Below are positions 34,451 through 43,371 of a DNA stretch of 64,000 nucleotides, piece after piece. Source of the stretch: JAADHX01 sp964569385 (GTDB lineage Bacteria > Actinomycetota > Acidimicrobiia > Acidimicrobiales > Poriferisodalaceae); assembly GCA_964569385.1 (NCBI GenBank), contig CAZMUM010000024.1, forward strand, positions 16,940-80,939, written 5' to 3'. Position 1 is the stretch's first letter. Every line of letters starts with the position of its first letter. The notes under the pieces were generated by a model. That model saw only the letters and a program-made list of their open reading frames with translations, was not told where the DNA came from and did not search any database. A program made the translations under genes and the position numbers.

Positions 34451-37400
34451 CAGCGAAAGTCACGAGACGGAACCGAAGCAGCCACAGGCAGGGGCTCGAT
34501 ACGCTCGGCGATGAGGTTGTAGACCCCCTCCGATGCCTCGAGCCGCCCGCGCACCAACAATGCAGGCGCACCACGAGCAATACGTCGATACCGGATCCAA
34601 CAACCTCGGCTACACACCACGTTGATCAGACCGGTTTCGTCTTCGAGGTTGATAAACAATGTTCCACCAGCTGTCGCCGGACGCTGCCGATGGGTTACTA
34701 CTCCCCCAACCCAAATTCGGGTTCCGCTTTCGAGTAAACGCATGCCAGCTGAGGTAACCGCACCAAGGCGGTCGAGTTCCTCACGCACAAACTTGGTCGG
34801 GTGCCCATCAGGCGACACTCCAGTTGCCCACAGGTCGGCCACTGCCTCTTCTTGGTCCGACATACCGGGGAGTTGGGGCGCGTGGATACCGGTCACAATT
34901 CCTGACAGACGATCTGGTCGCGACTGGATGACCGCACCGGCTTGCCACAAAGCAGCCCGACGGTCGAGACCGAAACAGCCGAAGGCTCCACCGGTGGCAA
35001 GTGCTTCGAGGTGGGCCAGGTTTACGTCGGCCGAACGAACCAGGTGTTCCATCGACTCATACGGGCCATTCTCGGCGATGTCTTGGGCTAGGTCGTCGCC
35101 GATGCCGCGAATAGAAGACAGTCCGAGCCGAACAGCAACACTCCCCTTCGACCCGGAGCACGGCTCGAGAGTTGCCTTGTCTGACGATTCGTTTAGGTCT
35201 GGAGTTCTAACAATGACATCGTGACGTCTCGCATCGAGCACCAGAGACTGCGGCGAGTAAAAACCCATTGGCTGCGCATTCAGTAATGACGCGCAAAACG
35301 CGGCTGGGTAATACAACTTGATCCAGCTCGACGAGTACACCAAGTAGGCAAACGAAACCGAGTGGCTTTCGGGAAAGCCATAGTTGGCGAAAGCGGCCAT
35401 CTTGTCGAAGATCTCGTCGGCGATGTTTCCGACGATGCCTCGTTCGGCCATACCTTCGTACAGACGAACCTTCAGTTTCGCCATCCGTTCGCGTGATCGT
35501 TTCGACCCCATTGCTTGGCGAAGTTCGTCGGATTCGGCTGGGGTAAACCCGGCCACGTCGATGGCCATCTGCATCAGCTGTTCTTGAAACAACGGAATGC
35601 CTAGCGTTTTTCGAAGCGAGTTCTCCAACAATGGATGCAAGTAGGTAACTGGTTCTTTGCCGTTGCGACGGCGGATGTATGGGTGAACAGATCCACCTTG
35701 AATCGGGCCTGGCCTGATGAGGGCAACTTCGACCACAAGGTCGTAGAAGTTACGAGGTCGGAGCCGCGGCAGCGTGGCCATCTGGGCACGCGACTCCACT
35801 TGGAACACGCCAACTGAGTCTGCTTCGCACAACATGTCGTACACCGCGCTGTCTTGGGGAAGGGCGGCTAGATCGAGGTCGAGGTCGTGATGTTCGCCAA
35901 TCAGGTCGACGGCCAGATGCAGGGCGGTCAACATACCAAGCCCGAGCAGGTCGAACTTCACTAACCCGACAGTGGCGCAGTCTTCCTTGTCCCATTGGAG
36001 GACACTGCGGTTGGCCATACGCCCCCATTCGATAGGGCAAACCTCGGTGATAGGTCGATCGCAGATGACCATCCCACCAGAGTGGATTCCTAGGTGGCGA
36101 GGAAAGTTCTCGACCGCTGCGGCTAGTTCTAGAACATCGCGCGGCACGTCGAAATCGCCAGCTGTTACTTGTTCGGCGCTGCCGTCGAGAAGGTCAGACA
36201 GACCTCCCCAACGGTCGAGTTGTTTTGAGAACGCATCTTGTTGGCCGGTGGCGTATCCCAGGGCCTTCGACATGTCGCGAATGGACGACTTGGCCCGGTA
36301 AGTGATGACGTTTGCCACTTGGGCTGCATTGTTTCGTCCATAACGCTCATAAACGTGTTGGATGGCTTCTTCTCGCCGCCCACTTTCGATGTCGAGATCG
36401 ATGTCTGGGGGACCGTCACGTTCTGGCGACAAGAACCGTTCAAACAACAATCCGAGGCTCACGGCATCGGCCTTGGTTATGCCGAGCACGAAACAAACCG
36501 CTGAGTTTGCCGCCGACCCTCTGCCTTGGCAGTAGATGTCGTTTACCCGGCAGAAGTCGACGATGTCCCATACGACTAAGAAGTAGCCGGGGAACCCGAG
36601 CTCGTCGATCAGGGCGAGCTCTCGATCGATCTGTTTCCATGCCCCAGGCACCCACTCGGCTGTACGTGGGCCGTATCGCTGTTCGGCGCCGCGGCGCACA
36701 AGCTCGGTTAACCAACTCATCTCATCGTGTCCTGGTGGACACGGGAACGGCGGCAATGACGGTGCGACCAGGTTGAGGTCGAATGCACACGCCTTTCCGA
36801 GTTCGGCGGCCGCTTCGACAACACCTGGGTATCGGTTGAAACGACGCAGTTGTTCGTCGCCAGATCGCAAGTGAGCCGCGCCAGAAGGCGGCAGCCAGCC
36901 GTCGATTTCGTCGAGACTTCGCCTGGCTCTGACCGCAGCTAATGCCGTTGCCAATCGGCGTCGCGACGGGGTTGCGTAGTGGACGTTGTTGGTAGCGAGC
37001 AGCCCAACTCCGTAACGAGCCGACAACCTGGCCAGCTCGTCGTTACGGGCGCTGTCGAGTGGGTCGCCGTGATCCCATAACTCGACATAAACGTTTGGTC
37101 GACCAACAGCATCGATTAGGCGCTGCAATTCTGTGCCGGCTGCAGCCGGGCCGGCTTCGATCAGAGCCTTCGGTACTGCACCTTTTCGGCCACCAGTCAG
37201 AAGAACCCAGTGATCGGCAGCACCATTACATGCGGCTTCGGCGATGTCGGAGAACGACAGACGAGGTGCCCCTTTTTCGCCGGCCATCTGGCCAGCCGAA
37301 ATGAGTGAACCGAGTGCCGCATACCCAGTTGGGTCTCTGGCCAGAACAATCTGATGGATTCCTGCTGGGTCGGCCACGCCGTTTTGCGGTTCGGTGAGGC

Positions 37401-37758
37401 CAAGTGAAAGTTCGGTGCCGAACACGGTCGGAATGCCAACTTCGCGCGCCGCTTCGGCAAACCTGACTACGCCGTAGAACCCGTCGTGGTCGGTGATCGC
37501 CAGTGCTTCCAGGCCAAGGCGAGCAGCTTCGGTTGCGAGTTCCTCAGGGTGCGAAGCTCCGTCGAGGAAACTGAAATTCGAGTGACAATGCAACTCGGCA
37601 TACGGCGTAGTCGACGATTGCCTGGCGAACGCTGGCGCCTCGAACTTTTCCCTGTGGCGCGACCACGCCGGGCTGTCTCCCCCATCGGCATTGGGGGGCC
37701 GGCCAGAAAGCCGTCGTTCAAGTTCGGTCCAGGACACGCCCGGATTGTTAAAACCCAT
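34450..37758 (-). CDS. dnaE2: Error-prone DNA polymerase DnaE2
   Basis: 1102 residues from ATG 37758; the open frame runs further to 37845, but an SOS box occupies 37769-37784, so the shorter start is right. The N-terminal PHP domain (YAELHCHSNFSFLDGASHPEELA) is followed by polymerase III alpha-type palm motifs including PDIDLDIESGRRE with its catalytic aspartates. LHPLLENSLRKTLGIPLFQEQLMQMAIDVAGFTPAESDELRQAMGSKRS is typical, and a C-terminal OB domain ends IWVGGVVTHRQRP. DnaE2 carries out mutagenic translesion synthesis, working with ImuA' and ImuB, here about 3 kb away on the same strand. Confidence 0.95.
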   Translation of the reverse strand: MGFNNPGVSWTELERRLSGRPPNADGGDSPAWSRHREKFEAPAFARQSSTTPYAELHCHSNFSFLDGASHPEELATEAARLGLEALAITDHDGFYGVVRFAEAAREVGIPTVFGTELSLGLTEPQNGVADPAGIHQIVLARDPTGYAALGSLISAGQMAGEKGAPRLSFSDIAEAACNGAADHWVLLTGGRKGAVPKALIEAGPAAAGTELQRLIDAVGRPNVYVELWDHGDPLDSARNDELARLSARYGVGLLATNNVHYATPSRRRLATALAAVRARRSLDEIDGWLPPSGAAHLRSGDEQLRRFNRYPGVVEAAAELGKACAFDLNLVAPSLPPFPCPPGHDEMSWLTELVRRGAEQRYGPRTAEWVPGAWKQIDRELALIDELGFPGYFLVVWDIVDFCRVNDIYCQGRGSAANSAVCFVLGITKADAVSLGLLFERFLSPERDGPPDIDLDIESGRREEAIQHVYERYGRNNAAQVANVITYRAKSSIRDMSKALGYATGQQDAFSKQLDRWGGLSDLLDGSAEQVTAGDFDVPRDVLELAAAVENFPRHLGIHSGGMVICDRPITEVCPIEWGRMANRSVLQWDKEDCATVGLVKFDLLGLGMLTALHLAVDLIGEHHDLDLDLAALPQDSAVYDMLCEADSVGVFQVESRAQMATLPRLRPRNFYDLVVEVALIRPGPIQGGSVHPYIRRRNGKEPVTYLHPLLENSLRKTLGIPLFQEQLMQMAIDVAGFTPAESDELRQAMGSKRSRERMAKLKVRLYEGMAERGIVGNIADEIFDKMAAFANYGFPESHSVSFAYLVYSSSWIKLYYPAAFCASLLNAQPMGFYSPQSLVLDARRHDVIVRTPDLNESSDKATLEPCSGSKGSVAVRLGLSSIRGIGDDLAQDIAENGPYESMEHLVRSADVNLAHLEALATGGAFGCFGLDRRAALWQAGAVIQSRPDRLSGIVTGIHAPQLPGMSDQEEAVADLWATGVSPDGHPTKFVREELDRLGAVTSAGMRLLESGTRIWVGGVVTHRQRPATAGGTLFINLEDETGLINVVCSRGCWIRYRRIARGAPALLVRGRLEASEGVYNLIAERIEPLPVAASVPSRDFR

Positions 37759-37768
37759 CCCCCGACTA

Positions 37769-37784
37769 TCGAACAATTGTTCGT
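37769..37784 (-). promoter_or_regulatory. SOS (LexA) box upstream of dnaE2
   Basis: TCGAACAATTGTTCGT matches the mycobacterial/Gram-positive LexA consensus TCGAAC-N4-GTTCGA at 11 of 12 defined positions. It lies 11 bases before the dnaE2 ATG. LexA would repress dnaE2 until DNA damage activates RecA. Confidence 0.9.
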
Positions 37785-37815
37785 TCAAGTCAAGTCGCGC
37801 TACCCCAATCGAGCG

Positions 37816-37863
37816 AACCAGTGTCGAGGAATGGGGTGCCAGCAACGATCCTCGACACTGGTT
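37816..37863 (+). repeat. 48-bp hairpin element, copy 2
   Basis: Inverted arms AACCAGTGTCGAGGA (37816-37830) and TCCTCGACACTGGTT (37849-37863) surround an 18-base spacer with the conserved TGGGG and CAACG. It lies 15 bases after the stop of the minus-strand membrane protein gene and 52 bases or more before the dnaE2 SOS box. Orientation relative to the upstream gene is the same as for copies 1 and 3. Confidence 0.8.
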
Positions 37864-37878
37864 GCGAAAAAGGGAGGG

Positions 37879-39048
37879 TTAGCGGGTGTTGGTGATACCC
37901 ATTTTGGCTAGGTACAGGGCCCGGACGGCGAAGGCTTCGCGGACGTCGTGGATAAGGTCGGCTAAGAACTCTTCGCGGTAGGTGTCGTCGGTAACGGCTG
38001 AGATGGCGAACTGGAGGGCTGAGAAGGCACCGATGAAACCAGCGACGGTAAGCAACTCCCATGTGATTAGAAGTTCGGTGCCTGGCGGAGTCCAACCCGA
38101 AACCGATGTGTCGGTTGTCCACTGAAGAATCGTCTCGGAGCGAACAGTCACGGCCCCAAACACGACGTAGAACGCCGCTATCAAAAGGCCGACCAGAAGG
38201 ACCTGCACGGCCTGGGAAAACCACCAAATAAGGCCTACGTTGAGCCAGTCGGACCTGGTGAGCTTCGGTGGATCTGGTGGAGCGGTGAGGAAGTCGCAGT
38301 CGGCGGGATCGAGAGGGGCATCGGACAGCAGTTCGGCAACCTCATCCCAGCTGTCGAACCGGCGTAATGCATCGACCTCACGGGGCAGTCGCAACAAGAT
38401 AAAGATCGAAGCAATCGCCAACAGAACTCCGACTGCTATCGCGAAGTACGTGACTGTGAAGTCGGACGCGACCTGCCAAAGTTCGGCGTTCAAGAAGATG
38501 AACATCGAAAAGATGAGCACCAGCGGCAACGACCTGGCCATCAAACGAACGATTCCGCCCAGCTCGCTCCACATATGGCCAAGGGCCCACCGCAGCATCG
38601 GCACCAGGCCATACAACAATACGAAGTAAACGACGACCACGATCGCTACGTTCGTACCAATAGTCACCAACGCGTCTCGCCACCGGCCCCCGATTACGAG
38701 GGGCAGCAGCGCTGGCAGGAACACAAATCCGGCGAGCTCAACCAGACCAACAGTGTTAGGTCTGTTGAACAGTGGCCTACCTCTTAGCCGATTGAGGGCG
38801 GCGTACGAACTGGCGAGCACAACAACACCTGCCAGAAGGGCAAAGGCGTTCTGCCACCAGTTCCATTCGGTGTGGGCGGCACCAACAACCTCAACAAGAA
38901 AGACGAGCGACAGAATCGGGAGTGCTCTGGTGAAAACATCCTCCGAAGCGTTGTACTGGTCGATGAAGTGTGGAATACCGCGGTGAACGAACCAGGCTTC
39001 GGTTGCTTCCTGAAGTTCCGGATCGAGACCATCGACCTCAGAAGTCAT
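37879..39048 (-). CDS. Multi-pass membrane protein of unknown function
   Basis: 389 residues with an N-terminal cytoplasmic segment (VHRGIPHFIDQYNASEDVFTRALP). About eight transmembrane helices follow, grouped as four, two and two: LPILSLVFLVEVVGAA, FALLAGVVVLASSYAAL, LVELAGFVFLPALLPLV, AIVVVVYFVLLYGLVPML, LVLIFSMFIFLNAELW, FAIAVGVLLAIASIFILL, FSQAVQVLLVGLLIAAFYVVF and WELLTVAGFIGAFSALQ. A hydrophilic domain follows the sixth helix. The C-terminus is VREAFAVRALYLAKMG. I recognise it only as a conserved hypothetical actinobacterial membrane protein. It lies between the imu operon and dnaE2. Confidence 0.72.
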   Translation of the reverse strand: MTSEVDGLDPELQEATEAWFVHRGIPHFIDQYNASEDVFTRALPILSLVFLVEVVGAAHTEWNWWQNAFALLAGVVVLASSYAALNRLRGRPLFNRPNTVGLVELAGFVFLPALLPLVIGGRWRDALVTIGTNVAIVVVVYFVLLYGLVPMLRWALGHMWSELGGIVRLMARSLPLVLIFSMFIFLNAELWQVASDFTVTYFAIAVGVLLAIASIFILLRLPREVDALRRFDSWDEVAELLSDAPLDPADCDFLTAPPDPPKLTRSDWLNVGLIWWFSQAVQVLLVGLLIAAFYVVFGAVTVRSETILQWTTDTSVSGWTPPGTELLITWELLTVAGFIGAFSALQFAISAVTDDTYREEFLADLIHDVREAFAVRALYLAKMGITNTR

Positions 39049-39063
39049 AGGACCACATAGCAG

Positions 39064-39735
39064 TCATTTGGCCATTGCTAGATCGATGGCAGCAACCGCG
39101 GCGGCAATATCGACACCCACAACGATGCCCGTTATGCCCAAGTCTTCAGCGGCTGCAACATTGGTTGGATGGTCGTCGAGGAACAACGCTTCGTTAGCAG
39201 CGACACCGAGACGTTCGAGGGTGAGCTCCCAAATACGTGGATCGGGTTTGCGCAGCCCTACTTCGCAAGAGTCGACGACCAGGTCGAACATGCCTAGAGG
39301 GATCACGTTGCGCCACCCAGCCCACTCCTTCACGTTGTTGGTGAGGATGGCCACTGCAGTTCCACCACGGCGAAGTTCGGCAACCTTGTGGATCATTTCC
39401 CAGTGCGCGCCGGCATTGGCAAATACGTTGAACTGGGTTGCGTCGAGCGAGAAGATGGGGTGGTCGTCTGGTACCAGCCCGCGTATTCGGGGGATCACGT
39501 TGTCGAGAAAGGCCTGAACCGAAATCTGGCCCATCTCGACTTGATGCCACATCGGTGGGGTCTCCCCCGGTGCTGGCATCCTGGCGTATTCCTCGAAGAA
39601 AACGCTGAGGGTCGTGTCTGGGAGTTCGAGGTCGCTCTGCCAACGGAGCGCAGCCATAAACGGCGACTCAACCAGCACACCACCAACATCGAATATCACT
39701 GCATTTGGGGCCACCGCTAGATGGTAGGTGCTCAT
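39064..39735 (-). CDS. HAD-superfamily hydrolase, coupled to imuB
   Basis: 223 residues from ATG 39735, whose first bases overlap the imuB TGA (ATGA). HAD motif I is AVIFDVGGVLVES, motif II AILTNN, motif III near GLRKPDPRIWELTLERLGVAA, motif IV EALFLDDHPTNVAAAEDLG. The motif-I second Asp is Gly, as in the YihX/epoxide-hydrolase N-terminal-like branch (FDxGGV). A small-molecule phosphatase is likely; the substrate is unknown. The tight coupling to the SOS-controlled imuA'-imuB pair means it should be damage-induced, which is not part of the described mutasome. Confidence 0.85.
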   Translation of the reverse strand: MSTYHLAVAPNAVIFDVGGVLVESPFMAALRWQSDLELPDTTLSVFFEEYARMPAPGETPPMWHQVEMGQISVQAFLDNVIPRIRGLVPDDHPIFSLDATQFNVFANAGAHWEMIHKVAELRRGGTAVAILTNNVKEWAGWRNVIPLGMFDLVVDSCEVGLRKPDPRIWELTLERLGVAANEALFLDDHPTNVAAAEDLGITGIVVGVDIAAAVAAIDLAMAK

Positions 39736-41354
39736 TCGTAGCTGGCATCGATAGCCCATTCGTTATTCAGCAACGAGACCATATGTGCGGCACCGTCGTC
39801 GGTAACAATCTGGAAACGAGCTCGTCGCTGATGACGGGTTGTGTCCCACCAACATTCGTCGATCAGCCATGGGCCAGCCCAACCAACCACCCGGAGCCGG
39901 TGTCGGCCATCGATGACAGCTTCTGGTTCGGCACTGAGATCTCCCCTACCACTGACCGTTACCCGTTGGCCGCTCACATCGATCACTTGAACCAATCGGC
40001 GTTCAGCATGAATAGCGGTTGGTGACGGAGCCGGAAGTCGGCCAGGCCAAGGGGCCGCCGCTGACGGTGCATCGATGCCGCGGGTTTCGTCGGCTAGGTC
40101 GACCAGAGTTAGGGCAACAGTGCCAACTGCATCGCCTTCGTTTCGACCGCCTCGACGCTCGGGAACCGACACTGCTTTGGCACCGAGCAGACCTTGCACC
40201 CGCGCCAAAGCCCGTGAAGCACGGTCGGTTTCGAGTTGTTGCCCGCCCCAGAACCCAAGTTGGCGACCCCGGTCGGCGATAACTTCGTCGGGGATCAGTC
40301 GGATATGGGTAATAGCCGAGGTTGGCCGGCGTGACGATGTAAGCCAGCCGTCGAGTTGCCACCGAACCCGATCGGCCACATCGACGGCCGACAGAGCACC
40401 TTCGTGTCGCCACACACGGCTGAGCGTCTCGCCCTTTTCGGTGACTGCTTCGACGATGATGCGGGTACAAGCCAAACCAACAGCAGCTAGTCGTGTGTGG
40501 AGCTGGTCGGCCAACGTCTTGGCTACAAAGCTTGCAGTATCGACTCGTTCGGCCGGTGGGTCGAGTTCGGCTTCGACATGGGACTCTGGCGGAACTGGCC
40601 GGGTATCTGGTGGCCGTTCGTCAAGGCCTGAAGCGAGCCGATGAGCGGTGCTCCCGTCGGCTCCGAAGCGCGCCAGCAGATCGGCTTCTGGTACCTCGGC
40701 AACTAAGCCAAGAGTGGAGAGGCCAAGCCTGCAAAAAAGGTCGACTAGGTGTTCGCCATTGTTTAAGGGTGCCGACCAACGCCGCAGCGCCGAAACCGAC
40801 ATTGGCGCGACAAACTCGCGACTATTACCAGGTTTAACTAGGCGGAGTCTTTCGTAGAACTCAGAGTTTCCGTGAGGTAGCTCGGCCGCCATCGATGCCG
40901 CGAACAAACCATCGGCAACTCCAACACAAGTCGCGTACTGGTGAGGTGCTTCGTCTTGGTTGAAGACATGAGCAAGTTCGGCATCGGCGGCAGTTGCAAT
41001 GGACGCCGAGAGGGCTTCGTCGCCTCCAAAATATCGCGATGGGCCTCTTGTCGGAAACGAACACCGACCTTGGCCAAGCAGCTCGACTCTTGGCGTGAAG
41101 GTTTCGAGGGCGGCTACTACAGGTTCGAACCGACGGGCGTCGAGGTCTGGGTCGTGTTCGAGCACGGCCACCGACGGGCATCGACCTTGAGCTTCGCGCC
41201 TGCCCATACCGACCTCGACACCATCGCTGTTTGCTGCTGGAGTGACATCGAGAACTCGGTTGGCCCTAACAACCACAGCCGCAACATCTGGGGCAATACC
41301 ACCAGCGACGAACGACCAGTGCGGAACCACCACCACCATTGTTCGTGTGGTCAT
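39732..41354 (-). CDS. imuB: ImuB, Y-family polymerase-like mutasome subunit
   Basis: 540 residues. N-terminal MVVVVPHWSFVAGG and later SRYFGGDEALSASIATAADAEL follow the DinB fold, but the catalytic acidic residues of motif I (DxxxF) and SIDEA are not present. This is the hallmark of ImuB, which is a structural hub rather than a polymerase. The beta-clamp-binding motif QLGFWG lies at 365-370 (compare the QLPLWG of Mycobacterium tuberculosis). It bridges ImuA', DnaE2 and the sliding clamp. Overlaps of four bases with imuA' upstream and HAD downstream suggest translational coupling of all three. Confidence 0.93.
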   Translation of the reverse strand: MTTRTMVVVVPHWSFVAGGIAPDVAAVVVRANRVLDVTPAANSDGVEVGMGRREAQGRCPSVAVLEHDPDLDARRFEPVVAALETFTPRVELLGQGRCSFPTRGPSRYFGGDEALSASIATAADAELAHVFNQDEAPHQYATCVGVADGLFAASMAAELPHGNSEFYERLRLVKPGNSREFVAPMSVSALRRWSAPLNNGEHLVDLFCRLGLSTLGLVAEVPEADLLARFGADGSTAHRLASGLDERPPDTRPVPPESHVEAELDPPAERVDTASFVAKTLADQLHTRLAAVGLACTRIIVEAVTEKGETLSRVWRHEGALSAVDVADRVRWQLDGWLTSSRRPTSAITHIRLIPDEVIADRGRQLGFWGGQQLETDRASRALARVQGLLGAKAVSVPERRGGRNEGDAVGTVALTLVDLADETRGIDAPSAAAPWPGRLPAPSPTAIHAERRLVQVIDVSGQRVTVSGRGDLSAEPEAVIDGRHRLRVVGWAGPWLIDECWWDTTRHQRRARFQIVTDDGAAHMVSLLNNEWAIDASYE

Positions 41355-42103
41355 GAAGCTGCTTGTCTTGACCGCAACCTGGCAGTGAGGTCGGCGACAT
41401 CGGCAATGGTGTTATAGGTGATTAACGACCCGTCTCGTCCGCTGTTGACACCGGACGAGATCAGTTCGGCGCGGCCTTTGTTTCCTGGCAGCCACATCTC
41501 GACCTTGGCCCCTTTCGACGCGGCACCTCTTCCGCCGGTTCGAACTATCACTCGACGTTGTTGAAGACGGCCATGACCACGGTTGAGACCTTCCCAAGCC
41601 ACCGAGTCGGTGTTAAGTGTTACATCGCCTTGTAGAACCGCTTCGGCATTGCGTTGCAACTCGACGATGACGCTGCCGCGCTCACGCAAACGGGCACTTA
41701 GTCGACGACCATCGCGTTGCCTGACCCTGGCAGGGGTTTCGGTAACGATCACGTCGACAGACCCGACGAGGGCCGCGACAACTGTTGCCCAGTCGTCGCC
41801 AGGGTCGTCGATGAGGGCAACACGCGACAGGTTGAGGCCGAACTCTTCGGCCGCTGCGAGCCCAATACCGCCAACACCGACAAAGACAACCCACGAACCT
41901 TCAGAGCTAGCTTGTGCAGCCAAGGCCAACGCTAAGGATCGGCGCACTTTGCCCCGAATGGTTATGGACATTCCCCGCTGAAGGACACCGCGTGGCAACA
42001 GCGCCGATGCCGCTTCGTTGACAGGCAAAGGTTGATCCTTGGCCAGTGTTACCGGCGAAGTGAGCGTCTGTAGCTCGCGAAGTTGAGGGGTGACAGCGAC
42101 CAT
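41351..42103 (-). CDS. imuA': ImuA' RecA-fold mutasome partner
   Basis: 250 residues. The RecA/SulA-like core is recognisable in GMSITIRGKVRRSLALALAAQASSEGSWVVFVGVGGIGLAAAEEFGLNLSRVALIDDP. There is no good Walker A, as expected for ImuA'. The C-terminal part is basic (RLRERGSVIVELQRNAEAVLQG, GRLQQRRVIVRTGGRG). It interacts with ImuB and DnaE2 in mutagenic repair. It starts 12 bases behind an SOS box and its stop overlaps imuB. Confidence 0.88.
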   Translation of the reverse strand: MVAVTPQLRELQTLTSPVTLAKDQPLPVNEAASALLPRGVLQRGMSITIRGKVRRSLALALAAQASSEGSWVVFVGVGGIGLAAAEEFGLNLSRVALIDDPGDDWATVVAALVGSVDVIVTETPARVRQRDGRRLSARLRERGSVIVELQRNAEAVLQGDVTLNTDSVAWEGLNRGHGRLQQRRVIVRTGGRGAASKGAKVEMWLPGNKGRAELISSGVNSGRDGSLITYNTIADVADLTARLRSRQAAS

Positions 42104-42115
42104 GGCGCCACCATA

Positions 42116-42131
42116 ACGAACAAATGTTCGG
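42116..42131 (-). promoter_or_regulatory. SOS (LexA) box upstream of imuA'
   Basis: ACGAACAAATGTTCGG keeps the CGAAC-N4-GTTCG core of the TCGAAC-N4-GTTCGA consensus, differing at the two outer bases. It is 12 bases before the imuA' ATG (42103), so imuA', imuB and the HAD gene should come under LexA control. Confidence 0.87.
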
Positions 42132-42207
42132 TACCGCCAATGGAATCCGAAATTCGAGCACCAAAACCTCGGTCACATAGCTCACTCGCAAAAAGGCCAC
42201 AGCAGGG

Positions 42208-43362
42208 TCACTCGCCAACGAGTGTCGCCAGATCACTTCCGAGCAACTTAACCAAGGGCATGGCCTGGACACGATCACCGAGAACGTACTGCTCACTTCC
42301 TGGATAGACAATGAAGACGTGGTCGAGGCTCAAATCAGCGAGAGCGTTCCGAATAGAAGGTGTGACCTTTGGGTTTCCAGTCCGTTTTATCTCAAGACCA
42401 ACGGCCTTTCCCTCGACTGACAAGACAAGGTCAATCTCTGCTCCAGCCTGGGTTCCCCAGAAATGAAGTGGTGTTGCGCCAACCAAGGCTGCGACCTGTT
42501 CGACTACGAAACCTTCCCAACTCGCGCCGACCTTGGGGTGGTTCAACAACGTATCCATCGAGTCGATCGAGAGTAGGCCGTGCAAAAGCCCAGAATCGCG
42601 AACATACACTTTGGGTGATTTAACAAGCCGCTTACCTGTGTTCACGAACCAGGGCTGGAGCTGACGAACAACCAACGCATCAACGAGGGAGCCAAGGTGG
42701 CGCCGCGTCACCCGCTCGCTGACGCCCAATGCACGCGATAACTCCGCGCCGTTCCAAGTTTGGGCATGGTAGTGGGCCAACATTGTCCAGAACCGCCTCA
42801 TCTGGACGGCCGGAACGCGAAACCCAAGCTGGGCAAGGTCGCGCTCCAGGAACGTAGCAATGTAATTGTCTCGCCACGCATTGGAATCGACGAGGCTCTG
42901 GCTGAACGAGCGGGGCAGTCCACCGTGCAACCACAGGCGATCCAACTCGGCTGCTCCTACATCAGCCAACCGAAACCCACCAAGTTCAACAATCTCGACC
43001 CGACCGGCGAGGGACTCCGAGTTCATCCCGGTTAGATCAGGCGAGGCGCTTCCAAGCACCAAAAAGGTCGCAAGCCGATCCGGCCTATCAGCGAGTACGC
43101 GCAGCACCGGAAACAAGTTGTTAGCGCGCTGGGCTTCGTCAATAACCACCAATCCCCTTAGCCCTTCGAGGGTGAGCATCGGGTCCTCAAGCCTGGTGGC
43201 GTGTCGAGGATTCTCAAGGTCGAAATAGGTGGCCTCATCCGCGCCCGCTAGCTCGCGAACCAGCGTCGACTTCCCGGCCTGACGGACTCCCGTCACGAGA
43301 ACAATCGGGGATCGCCCGAGAGCGGTGTTTACGCGTTCAATTTCTACCAAACGAGGTATCAC
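42208..43362 (-). CDS. AAA ATPase with DUF4143 domain
   Basis: 384 residues from GTG 43362. The N-terminal AAA core has Walker A VTGVRQAGKSTL and Walker B GLVVIDEAQR. The C-terminal DUF4143 region includes KSPKVYVRDSGLLHGLLSI, GASWEGFVVEQVAALVGATPLHFWGTQAGAEIDLVLSVEGKAVGLEIK. The IDLVL ... EIK pattern is a PD-(D/E)xK nuclease-like motif. This family is widely scattered and often mobile, and its role is not settled. The gene sits behind a promoter built on a perfect inverted repeat (43372-43416). Confidence 0.85.
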   Translation of the reverse strand: MIPRLVEIERVNTALGRSPIVLVTGVRQAGKSTLVRELAGADEATYFDLENPRHATRLEDPMLTLEGLRGLVVIDEAQRANNLFPVLRVLADRPDRLATFLVLGSASPDLTGMNSESLAGRVEIVELGGFRLADVGAAELDRLWLHGGLPRSFSQSLVDSNAWRDNYIATFLERDLAQLGFRVPAVQMRRFWTMLAHYHAQTWNGAELSRALGVSERVTRRHLGSLVDALVVRQLQPWFVNTGKRLVKSPKVYVRDSGLLHGLLSIDSMDTLLNHPKVGASWEGFVVEQVAALVGATPLHFWGTQAGAEIDLVLSVEGKAVGLEIKRTGNPKVTPSIRNALADLSLDHVFIVYPGSEQYVLGDRVQAMPLVKLLGSDLATLVGE

Positions 43363-43371
43363 ATACGTGAG

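Noticed and set aside
37759..37845. Longer DnaE2 start
   Set aside because: The LexA box occupies 37769-37784, which would then be coding; ATG 37758 precedes the conserved domain closely enough.
39736..39759. Start of the HAD gene at 39759
   Set aside because: It would extend into imuB by eight codons; the overlap ATG at 39735 follows the pattern of the other coupled genes.
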